Shown one piece after another: positions 1 through 6,983 of a stretch of 64,000 bases of DNA. Positions within the stretch are counted from its first letter, which is position 1, and each line of letters opens with the position of its first letter. The position numbers were made by a program, and so were the translations under genes. The notes under the pieces were generated by a model. That model saw only the letters and a program-made list of their open reading frames with translations. It was not told the DNA's origin and did no database searches. Origin of the DNA: Prosthecobacter fusiformis (lineage in GTDB: Bacteria > Verrucomicrobiota > Verrucomicrobiia > Verrucomicrobiales > Verrucomicrobiaceae); NCBI RefSeq assembly GCF_004364345.1, contig NZ_SOCA01000014.1, forward strand, positions 1 to 64,000, in the 5' to 3' direction.

Positions 1-1
1 C

Positions 2-322
2 GCCTTTGGCCGAGCTCGCGAGGTGGCCGCCTTTGCCGGACTGACACCTGCCTTGAGCCAGTCAGGCACGAGTGTGAACCGGCGCGGGCACATGACCAAA
101 GAGGGCAGCGCCATACTGCGCAAGATGCTTTACATGGCAGCGCTGCAAGCGGTGAAACGCGCCACCAATGCCTTCCATGCCAGCTACCAAGCCTTTGTGG
201 AGCGCGGCAAGCCGAAGATGTGCGCCCTAGGAGCCATCATGCACAAAATCATCCGGGTCGCCTTTGGCGTGCTCAAACACGACACGCCATTTGTCAAAAA
301 CTTCGCCAAACTGGAAGCCTGA
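2..322 (+). mobile_element. IS110-family transposase, C-terminal part (5' end outside window)
   Basis: The reading frame is open from the first bases of the window, so the gene starts upstream; a GTG at 23 is internal. The visible ~106 residues match the C-terminal transposase_20 (IS116/IS110/IS902) domain: the AAFAGLTP motif, the SGTSVNRRGHMTKEGS stretch and the RKMLYMAALQAVK helix, with a natural-looking end. IS110 enzymes are DEDD recombinases that use a catalytic serine in this C-terminal domain and, in characterised members, a bridge RNA encoded in the element's own noncoding end. Whether the element is intact cannot be judged because its 5' half is missing from the window. No terminal inverted repeats were identified. 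The following 900 bases carry no convincing gene. Confidence 0.88.
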
Positions 323-363
323 AAAAATCTTCCACTTCGGCCTTGCTCTGACCATATCTATTT

Positions 364-390
364 TCCGCGCTCCCTCCGGGAGCGAAGGGC
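364..390 (-). repeat. Fragment of the dispersed structured repeat
   Basis: These 27 bases match the reverse complement of 15511-15537, the left end of the repeat copy downstream of glpK, with a single mismatch. The core is a perfect 7-bp stem with a three-base loop (368-374 pairs with 378-384). Only this terminal hairpin of the repeat is present here. Confidence 0.6.
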
Positions 391-417
391 CAGGGAGCAT
401 GACGTAGAAAAAGGAAG

Positions 418-460
418 TGCACGCGCCCCCGCGTGCATTGGAAGGCACCCTCGCCTTCCA
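418..460. other. Two adjacent perfect hairpins downstream of the transposase
   Basis: The first hairpin pairs TGCACGCG (418-425) with CGCGTGCA (430-437) around a CCCC loop. The second pairs TGGAAGGC (439-446) with GCCTTCCA (453-460) around a six-base loop. They lie about 100 bases after the transposase stop codon. In the IS1111 group of IS110 elements the noncoding 3' end encodes the bridge RNA, so these could be stem-loops of such an RNA; without the element ends this is inference. Confidence 0.35.
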
Positions 461-839
461 CCGAGGTCCCTGGACGTCCTTCCTTCCGCACGACTAACTT
501 CCTGCATCTGTAAAACGGGGGCGAGGCCACCTCCGCAAATCCCCCGCCGCAGTGCTGGGTTCGTATCCTAGCAGACCTTTCAAGGGCGCGGTTATTCACC
601 CGCACCGCCTTCTTTCATGGCATCGCCGCTCGAACCCCGCGATTCCCCCAATTAAGGGCACCACAACAAACCTTCGCCACGGTTGCCGTTCAAGAATAAT
701 GGATTAAATTATAAAACATCATCCACCTTCTTCTCATCCCGCATCTCATAGTTCTCGTGATGCAAAGGCATGTCACACGATTCCGATTTTCCACAACTCA
801 ATGCCAATGGAACTTCTTAATCAAAATTCCAAAACTTCT

Positions 840-966
840 TCCCCACCGTTCCCCACCGTTCCCCATTGGGGACACGATGGGGAAACAATCCCCATCATAA
901 TCCGTTGATTATCAATGGTAAACAACGCCAAATCCCCAAATGGGGAAAATTTCAAATTCATCCCCA
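840..966. repeat. Cluster of nine TCCCCA/TGGGGA hexamers
   Basis: TCCCCA occurs at 840, 850, 860, 889, 933 and 961, and its complement TGGGGA at 867, 878 and 941. The first three lie in a 10-bp tandem array (TTCCCCACCG twice, then TTCCCCATTG). Two pairs face each other to form small palindromes (860-872 and 933-946). The 10-11 bp spacing of several copies puts them on one DNA face, as in arrays bound by a cooperative regulator. The function is unknown. Confidence 0.55.
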
Positions 967-1187
967 TGCACCTGTTTTAACACCTCTCTAGTTTCATGGG
1001 CCACGTCCCTGAATGCACCCGGCGCGTTATCTTTGGGATGGGCCTCGCTTTCCTGGGCCTCTCACTTGTTTCCATTGTTCCAGACTTCGTTCGTGACAAA
1101 AAAAGTGCTCCTGCTAATTTTGCATTCTTTTTCACGAATAATGTCCGGTAATCGCCCTGTGTTTCAACATCTTCGGATTAAGTTTGA

Positions 1188-1206
1188 TCGTACCTGCCAG
1201 GTACGA
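1188..1206. promoter_or_regulatory. 19-bp perfect palindrome upstream of the TPR/Exb operon
   Basis: TCGTACCTGCCAGGTACGA is a 9-bp inverted repeat around a single C. It ends 59 bases before the preferred ATG of the first operon gene (1266) and 17 bases before the earliest in-frame GTG (1224). The geometry suits a dimeric repressor operator at or near the promoter, but no promoter boxes were confirmed and no cognate regulator is adjacent. Confidence 0.45.
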
Positions 1207-1265
1207 GTGTCCGATTTTGCATTGTGATCCCTCGGTCAGTCATGTTTTACTCGTCTTCGTCTGCC

Positions 1266-4103
1266 ATGCGTTACGTTCTTAGCCTAGTTTCAGTTCTTGC
1301 CTTCACCCTCCAGCTCACCGGGCAGGCCCCGCCGCCTGCTGCCCCGGCTGCACCCGCTGGCGCATTGAACATCCAGCAGGAAACGGAAGCTCTCATGGCT
1401 GAGGCTCTGCGCTTTTTCCAAGAGGCCAAATACCCCGAGGCGCTCAAAAAGATCGAGCAGGTAAAGACCAACCTCAATAACAAGCCCTTCGCTCAAGTCC
1501 TCTTCGTGGAAGGCGCTTCCTACTTCAATCTGGAAGAATACGACAAGGCCATTGCCGTCCTGGAGGACTACATCAAAAACTTCGGCGATGGCGAATACAT
1601 CAGCGCTGTCAAAATGGCCCTTGGCCGCAGCTACATCAATAAAGGCGATGCCGACAAAGGCATCTCCGTCTTAAAAGAAGTCGTCTCCCAGTCCCCCGAC
1701 ATGAAGTCTGAGGCAGGCCTGTTCGTGGCTGAAGCACTCAAAAAGCAGGATAAGGTGGATGAAGCCCTCTCCGTGCTGAAATCCGTCCTTGAAGGCGGCA
1801 TCCGCAGTTCGGAGGCCATCCAGGCCGCCATGATGGCCGCAGACCTTCACGTCGCCAAAGGTGAGCTGGATGAGGCCGGTGCCCTCATGGAAAAAGTGAA
1901 AGGTTTCGCCACCGGCGGTGACAACGTCGCCCAGATGAACAACATCTACCTCCGCCTCGGGGATCAGATGCTGGAGAAAAAAAGCTTCCGCGAGGCCCTC
2001 GGTGCCTACCAGTTCGTCCGCCGCAAGAATGAGATCACCCGCATGCAGAAGGACGTGATCGCCAAGATCGAGCAGAGCCTCAAAACCCCAGGCCGTGGCC
2101 CCATCAAAGGCACCAAGGAAGAGCTCGAGGAAAAGCTCAAATCCAATAACACCCTCCTGGCGGAAATTGAGCAGCGCAGCGACTACGATGCCTCCCTTTA
2201 TTACCGCCTGGGCCGTTGTTATTTCGAAATGGGCCGCTTCTGGGAGGCCCTCCTCGCTTTCGATGTCATCGTCAATGACTTCAAAGAATTCCCCCAGCGT
2301 GACCGCTGCGTCTTTGGCATGATCATCGCCAATGCCCAGCTCAAGCGCGTCAAGTCCGCTCGTGAGCTCTGTGAGCGTTACATCAATGATTTCCCGGATG
2401 GGGCGGATCTCGGCACCGTTTCGGAAATGTTCGGCATGCTCGCCTATGAAAATGGCAAGCTCCAGGAGGCTGCCGATGCCTTCAATAAAGCCGAAGGATT
2501 CCCTAAATCCGACCGGGAACGCCTGCGCTTCCTTCGCGGGAACGTGCTCTTTGAAATGCAGCGTTTCGACGACGCCCGCACCACCTTTGAACTCCTCATC
2601 AATGAGTTCCCTCAGTCCGCCTATAAAGATGATGCCCTCTACCGCATCGCCCTCATCTACTTCTACCAGAACGATTCCGTCAATACCACGAAGGCGCTGA
2701 AGAACTACATGAAGGAAAACCCGAAAGGGCAGTACGTCGTGGATGCACGCTACCGCCTAGCCTTCATTAAATTCCAGGCCCGCGATGTGGACAATGCCAT
2801 GCTGGACCTCCAGGCCATCATCAAAGATGCGCCGAATGATCCCAACATCGGCCAGGTGCACAGTTTGTTAGGGGATGCCTATAACCAAAAAGGCGAATAT
2901 GAAAAAGCCCTGGAAAACTTCGCCCTCGGCGTGACCAAGGCTAAGTCTGACGATGTCCTCAGTTATGCCATGGACCAGGCCACCGACCTCTATGCCGGGA
3001 CCGGCAAGTGGAAAGAGCTGGGAGACATGTGGCAGAAATACATGAATACCCACAAGGACAACGAAGAGCAGGAGCTCAAAGCTGTCCTATGGATCTCCCG
3101 CGCCCGGGTGAAGGAAAACAAACTGGACGAAGCCAAAAAGCTTCTCGCTGACGCCACCCGCCCAAAAATTTCCAATCCTTCCAATCAGCAGGTGGAAGGT
3201 CTCATTCAGCAGCTCGTCAGCCTTGTCGCTCCTAAACGCCGCCGTCCAGTGACCACCGAAGGCGCACCGGCACCGGAGCCTGAGCTCACCCATGAGCAGG
3301 TAGCCACTCAGCTTGAGGAGTTGCTCACCCCGCCTCAGGCCGCCCAGAATGGCACCTCCCAGATGCGCATCCTCTTTGCCAAGGCCTGGCTCGCCAAGGT
3401 CATGCGTGAACCCGTGAAAGCGGAAAAACTCTTCGCGGTCATCATTGACGTCGCCAAGCCGGAAGACCTCAGCGCCATGCTCCTCGCCACCGTTGGCGAC
3501 AATGCCCGCACCAAAGGCGACCTGGATAAAGCCGCCGCTTGCTACAACCGCCTCAACGAATTCTTCAAGGAAACCGAATACGCGGATGGTGCCGCAGTCG
3601 GCTTGGCAGAAATCGCCTACTCAAAGGGAGAATACGACAAGGCTCTGGAGCTCTTCACTTCAGCCATTGAAGAATACTCCGCCAGCTCCCGTCTCCTGGA
3701 TGCCACACTGGGCAAGGCCAAGACCCTCTTCCAGCTCAAGAAGTATGACGAGGCCAAGGCGCTTTACGTGCAGATCCTCAATACCAAGGAGTGGCGCGGT
3801 GAAGCCCATGCCACCTCACTGTTCATGCAGGGGGAGATCGAATTCGCCAACCAGAAATGGGGAGAAGCCATCCCCTTCTATCAGCGTGTCTTCATCGCCC
3901 ATCAAAAGTGGAAGTCCATCATGGCCCAGTCTTACCTCCAGTGCGCCCGTGCATTCCTCAAGCGCAACGGACCTGCTGAGCCGCCTAACAAATACCCGGA
4001 CCGGGAAAACGCCAAGCTCCTGCTCATTGAAATGGTCAAGCGCACAGACCTCAAAGACCTGCCTGAAATGAAGCAGGCTGAGCTGGAACTCTCCAAGCTG
4101 TAA
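1266..4103 (+). CDS. Exported tetratricopeptide-repeat protein, first gene of the Exb operon
   Basis: A 945-residue protein that begins with a signal peptide (MRYVLSLVSVLAFTLQLTG, then Q-A-P-P-P) and a Pro/Ala linker, followed almost entirely by TPR-type helical repeats (for example A-L-x-x-Y-x-L-G-R-C-Y-F-E-M-G-R-F-W-E-A). It is expected in the periplasm or attached to the envelope as a protein-protein scaffold. The ATG at 1266 is preferred because the signal peptide begins there; an ATG at 1242 and a GTG at 1224 are in frame and would add a non-hydrophobic extension. No Shine-Dalgarno is visible. It is followed after 27 bases by a second exported protein and then by ExbB/ExbD genes. In Exb/Tol-like systems periplasmic TPR proteins (YbgF/CpoB) are common partners, though this one is much larger. 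The specific function is unknown. Confidence 0.85.
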   Translation: MRYVLSLVSVLAFTLQLTGQAPPPAAPAAPAGALNIQQETEALMAEALRFFQEAKYPEALKKIEQVKTNLNNKPFAQVLFVEGASYFNLEEYDKAIAVLEDYIKNFGDGEYISAVKMALGRSYINKGDADKGISVLKEVVSQSPDMKSEAGLFVAEALKKQDKVDEALSVLKSVLEGGIRSSEAIQAAMMAADLHVAKGELDEAGALMEKVKGFATGGDNVAQMNNIYLRLGDQMLEKKSFREALGAYQFVRRKNEITRMQKDVIAKIEQSLKTPGRGPIKGTKEELEEKLKSNNTLLAEIEQRSDYDASLYYRLGRCYFEMGRFWEALLAFDVIVNDFKEFPQRDRCVFGMIIANAQLKRVKSARELCERYINDFPDGADLGTVSEMFGMLAYENGKLQEAADAFNKAEGFPKSDRERLRFLRGNVLFEMQRFDDARTTFELLINEFPQSAYKDDALYRIALIYFYQNDSVNTTKALKNYMKENPKGQYVVDARYRLAFIKFQARDVDNAMLDLQAIIKDAPNDPNIGQVHSLLGDAYNQKGEYEKALENFALGVTKAKSDDVLSYAMDQATDLYAGTGKWKELGDMWQKYMNTHKDNEEQELKAVLWISRARVKENKLDEAKKLLADATRPKISNPSNQQVEGLIQQLVSLVAPKRRRPVTTEGAPAPEPELTHEQVATQLEELLTPPQAAQNGTSQMRILFAKAWLAKVMREPVKAEKLFAVIIDVAKPEDLSAMLLATVGDNARTKGDLDKAAACYNRLNEFFKETEYADGAAVGLAEIAYSKGEYDKALELFTSAIEEYSASSRLLDATLGKAKTLFQLKKYDEAKALYVQILNTKEWRGEAHATSLFMQGEIEFANQKWGEAIPFYQRVFIAHQKWKSIMAQSYLQCARAFLKRNGPAEPPNKYPDRENAKLLLIEMVKRTDLKDLPEMKQAELELSKL

Positions 4104-4130
4104 TTCCCCACGACTTAACTCCACGTTCTC

Positions 4131-5000
4131 ATGTTGCGTTACACCTTTTGCATCCTGGCCTCCTTCCTCTTTTGCGGGGCCGCTTTTGGCCAGGCCATCG
4201 TTCTCAAAGACGGCACCCGCGTTCCGGATACGGAATTCACCATGGATGGGGACAAAATTGTCCGCACCCTCAAGATCGCCGGCAGTTCCGCCACCACGGT
4301 GCTCCCTTGGCAGAACGTCGCTTACCTCGACTGGCCTGAACCCCCGGAACTCCTGGAAGCCAAGTCCCTCATGGCCCAGGCCAAGGCGGACGAAGCACTC
4401 GCCATGCTCAAGAAGTCCCTCGATTTTTTCCAGAAGTTTGAAAAGATCGAAGGCAACTGGTACCAGCAGGTCTTCTTTGCGTATGTCGAAACACTCAGCC
4501 AGGCTGGCAAGTTTGAAGACACCATCAAACTTCTCCCGTTGCTGAGAACCCTGCCTCTCACCGCTGCCCAGAAGATGACGCTTCGCATCATCCAGTTGGA
4601 CATCGACCGCCAGACCTCCACGGAATACACCTCCATCATGGCTGAGGCTGAAGGCATCCTGGCTGATACGGACGACTCCGCTGTCGGCGCTTCCATCTGG
4701 ATCATCATCGCTGACATTCATGCCAAAAAGAAGGAGTGGGAAAAAGCCCTCATGGCCTACCTGCGCATTCCCGTTTTCTACGGTACTCAGATGCAACGTG
4801 TGCCGGATGCCGAACTCAAGGCCGGTCAAATGCTTGTGAAAATGAAACGTTATGAAGACGCCCAGGCCATCTTCAGCCGCATTGCAGATTCCTACAAAGG
4901 CTCCGCCATCGCCGATACCGCAGCCAAAGAAAAGGCCGCCATCAATGGCATGAAAAACGAGCCTGAAGAGGAACCTGAAGCCCCTGCTCAAAAAAGCTGA
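4131..5000 (+). CDS. Exported helical-repeat protein of the Exb operon
   Basis: 289 residues with a clear signal peptide (MLRYTFCILASFLFCGAAFG, then QA). A short beta-rich segment (residues ~22-65, IVLKDGTRVPDTEF and VLPWQNVAYLDW) resembles the small ligand- or partner-binding modules found before TPRs. The rest is alpha-helical with TPR-like spacing (AKADEALAMLKKSL, KKEWEKALMAYLRIP, KRYEDAQAIFSRIADSYKGS), ending in a Glu/Pro-rich tail. It is probably periplasmic. It sits 27 bases after the large TPR protein and 57 bases before exbB, so it is likely co-transcribed. No specific family is recognised; a scaffold or adaptor for the Exb complex is inference. Confidence 0.8.
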   Translation: MLRYTFCILASFLFCGAAFGQAIVLKDGTRVPDTEFTMDGDKIVRTLKIAGSSATTVLPWQNVAYLDWPEPPELLEAKSLMAQAKADEALAMLKKSLDFFQKFEKIEGNWYQQVFFAYVETLSQAGKFEDTIKLLPLLRTLPLTAAQKMTLRIIQLDIDRQTSTEYTSIMAEAEGILADTDDSAVGASIWIIIADIHAKKKEWEKALMAYLRIPVFYGTQMQRVPDAELKAGQMLVKMKRYEDAQAIFSRIADSYKGSAIADTAAKEKAAINGMKNEPEEEPEAPAQKS

Positions 5001-5057
5001 TCTGTACTCATCCTTCTTCTTTTTCCAAAACAAATCTCTACACCCGACCCGCTACCC

Positions 5058-5936
5058 ATGCACACCAGCACCCCTCCCTCCATGATCCAGAAAATCGTCC
5101 GTGGTTTCGTCCGCCTCAGCGCCTGCGCGCTCCTCGTCGGCGGGACTTTCCTTATGACTTCGGGCCTTCAGGCTCAGGACGCCGCACCTGCCGCTGAAGC
5201 TTCTGCTGCTCCTGTCGTCCACCAGCATACGCTCATGGACCGTTTTCATGAAGGCGGCTGGATCATGTATCCCCTCCTGCTTTGCTCCATCGCCCTCGTT
5301 TGGCTCACGGTGGATCTCTGGATGCGCACCAGCATCAAGAGCATGGCTCCTCCTTCCCAGGTGACTCAGGTGCAGGATCTCTTCCGCGCTGGCGATTACG
5401 TTGGTGCTTATCAGTTCTGCCGCAGCAACAACTCCTACTTCGCGGACATCACCCGCGTCGGCCTCAGCTTCGTCGGTGAAGGCCAGGAAGCTGTGGAAGC
5501 AGCTCTCTTTTCTGAGCTGAACAAAACCAATTCCATCGTTCAGACCCGCATCAACTATCTCTCCGTGCTCGGCGTCTGCACCCCCATGATCGGTCTTGTC
5601 GGCACCGTGACCGGGATGATGAGCGCTTTCGCCACCCTGGGCACCAGCGGTGTGGGTGATCCTTCCAAGCTCTCCGCGGCTATCGGTGAGGTGCTTGTGG
5701 CTACTGCTTCCGGTCTCGCCGTCGCCGTGCCTGCGTTCATGATCTTCTACTTCCTGCGTAACCGTCTCCAGGTCTCCATGCACGGCATGCAGGAAATCGT
5801 TTCCTCCCTCTTCCGCAAGATGCCTTACGAGCACCTCAAGGACGCTCAAGTGGGTGAAGAAGAATTCTATGCTGCCGTGCCTAACTGGGTCACTGGCAAT
5901 GGTGAAGTCCAGGCTGTCGCCGTTGCTGTCGGCTGA
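5058..5936 (+). CDS. exbB: MotA/TolQ/ExbB proton-channel family protein
   Basis: 292 residues. An N-terminal hydrophobic segment (~14-38, ending L-Q-A-Q) looks like a signal peptide, as in long ExbB variants. Then come a membrane helix (~66-86, IMYPLLLCSIALVWLTVDLW), a cytoplasmic domain, and two helices carrying the family hallmark G-L-V-G-T-V-T-G-M-M and the LAVAVPAFMIFYFLRN segment. ExbB pentamers hold the ExbD dimer and form the proton path that powers TonB-like transducers in the inner membrane. An in-frame ATG at 5082 is an alternative start. Two ExbD genes and a TonB-like protein follow, so the motor's subunits are encoded together. Confidence 0.93.
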   Translation: MHTSTPPSMIQKIVRGFVRLSACALLVGGTFLMTSGLQAQDAAPAAEASAAPVVHQHTLMDRFHEGGWIMYPLLLCSIALVWLTVDLWMRTSIKSMAPPSQVTQVQDLFRAGDYVGAYQFCRSNNSYFADITRVGLSFVGEGQEAVEAALFSELNKTNSIVQTRINYLSVLGVCTPMIGLVGTVTGMMSAFATLGTSGVGDPSKLSAAIGEVLVATASGLAVAVPAFMIFYFLRNRLQVSMHGMQEIVSSLFRKMPYEHLKDAQVGEEEFYAAVPNWVTGNGEVQAVAVAVG

Positions 5937-5993
5937 TCGCCATTCCGGCAGGTGCCGGTCCCAGTGTTATAAACCTTTTAATCTGATACCCAT

Positions 5994-6431
5994 ATGGCAG
6001 GAGGAGGCGGAAGTACCGAAAGCGGAGAACCGGAGTTTCAAATTGCTCCGATGATTGATGTGCTGTTGGTGCTGCTCATTTTCTTTATGAGCATCACCTC
6101 GGCGCAGGTGTTGGAGATTGATAAGGACATCAAGCTGCCGGTCGCAGCGGACGCCAAGAAGAAGGATAAGAACGCCATGTTCGAGACCGCCATCAACGTC
6201 CGTTGGATCGCGGCCAAGCAGCAGTCCATCATCAAGCTCGACAGTCAGGAATTGGATAACGAAGCAATCGTCAACACCCTGACCCAGTTCAAAAATGCCA
6301 ACGCCGCCCATCGCGTCATCATTCGTGGTGACCGCGACGTGCCGGCTGTAGAAATTCAGAAAGTCATGGCCCTCATTGCCCAGTCAGGCATTGATGACAT
6401 CTCTTTCTCAACCCTCAATCAAGACGGCTGA
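5994..6431 (+). CDS. exbD: ExbD/TolR-family protein, first copy
   Basis: 145 residues with the ExbD plan: a short cytoplasmic N-terminus, one membrane helix (~18-38) and a periplasmic domain. The helix carries the family motif P-M-I-D-V-L-L-V-L-L-I-F-F, with Asp22 as the proton-carrying residue needed for energy coupling. The periplasmic part has the usual alternation and a late V-I-I-R-G-D-R-D-V-P strand-turn. Three bases separate its stop from the second exbD. Two unlike ExbD copies next to one ExbB suggest a heterodimer or two alternative motors. Confidence 0.93.
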   Translation: MAGGGGSTESGEPEFQIAPMIDVLLVLLIFFMSITSAQVLEIDKDIKLPVAADAKKKDKNAMFETAINVRWIAAKQQSIIKLDSQELDNEAIVNTLTQFKNANAAHRVIIRGDRDVPAVEIQKVMALIAQSGIDDISFSTLNQDG

Positions 6432-6434
6432 CCC

Positions 6435-6902
6435 ATGGCTCATAACAAAAAACATCGCCACATTGAGGCGGAGCAAGTCAACATGGGCTTTCAGATCGCA
6501 CCCATGATTGACGTCGTCTTCGTCATCATGCTCTTCTTCATGGTCATGGCCGGTGCGGTGAAGGTAGAACGTGAACTGAAGACCCAGCTCCCAGGACTTG
6601 GCACTCCCGCGCTAAGTGATGACAATACCCCGCCTGATGAAATCCTCGTCACGGTGGAAGAAACCGGCATCGTCACTTTGAATGAGGAGGAATTCGATTC
6701 CCCCACAGACAAAGTGCTGCCGAATTTCACCAATACCCTCATGCGTCTCAAGCAGGAGGCTGATCATCGCAACGCCAAGGTCATGGTCACCATCCAGGCC
6801 GAAGAACAGGCACGCTATGAGCGCGTGATCGATGTGCTTAATTCCATGGCCAAGGCCAAAATCGCCAACGTCACATTCACGGTCGGTGGGGATGAATTCT
6901 AG
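6435..6902 (+). CDS. exbD: ExbD/TolR-family protein, second copy
   Basis: 155 residues, clearly divergent from the preceding copy but with the same plan: the N-terminal His/Lys-rich tail, a single membrane helix with P-M-I-D-V-V-F-V-I-M-L-F-F (Asp26 being the proton-relay residue) and a periplasmic domain (~50-155). Its loop after the helix is longer (ERELKTQLPGLG, then a Pro/Asp-rich stretch). The 3-base gap to the first exbD argues for translational coupling and co-assembly with ExbB. The downstream transducer-like gene begins 81 bases later. Confidence 0.92.
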   Translation: MAHNKKHRHIEAEQVNMGFQIAPMIDVVFVIMLFFMVMAGAVKVERELKTQLPGLGTPALSDDNTPPDEILVTVEETGIVTLNEEEFDSPTDKVLPNFTNTLMRLKQEADHRNAKVMVTIQAEEQARYERVIDVLNSMAKAKIANVTFTVGGDEF

Positions 6903-6983
6903 AATCTTCAGCAGGGGCCATTAGCCCTCCTCATCCAAGCATCGTCAGTTGCTACAGGCTTCAGCGCCTACCTTTCGCCTTCT

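Larger units (their letters stand above)
323..1187. other. Noncoding stretch between IS110 element and TPR/Exb operon
   Basis: No convincing gene is seen. The stretch holds, in order: three hairpins just after the transposase (368-384, 418-437, 439-460), a fragment of the dispersed repeat (364-390), an AT-rich part around 690-740, and a cluster of nine TCCCCA/TGGGGA hexamers at 840-966. A 95-codon open frame at 940-1227 has no recognisable domain and overlaps the start of the TPR gene, so it is not called. Confidence 0.6.

Noticed and set aside
788-796. TTTTCCACA near an AT-rich stretch, as a possible DnaA box and origin
   Set aside because: A single 8/9 match without a cluster, and no origin-type genes (dnaA, dnaN, parAB) nearby.
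940-1227. 95-codon open frame before the TPR operon
   Set aside because: No recognisable domain, mixed composition, overlaps the likely promoter and palindrome, and its end overlaps the TPR gene's earliest start.
3816-5033. 405-codon antisense open frame
   Set aside because: It runs across the antisense of two well-supported genes; it arises from GC-rich third positions.
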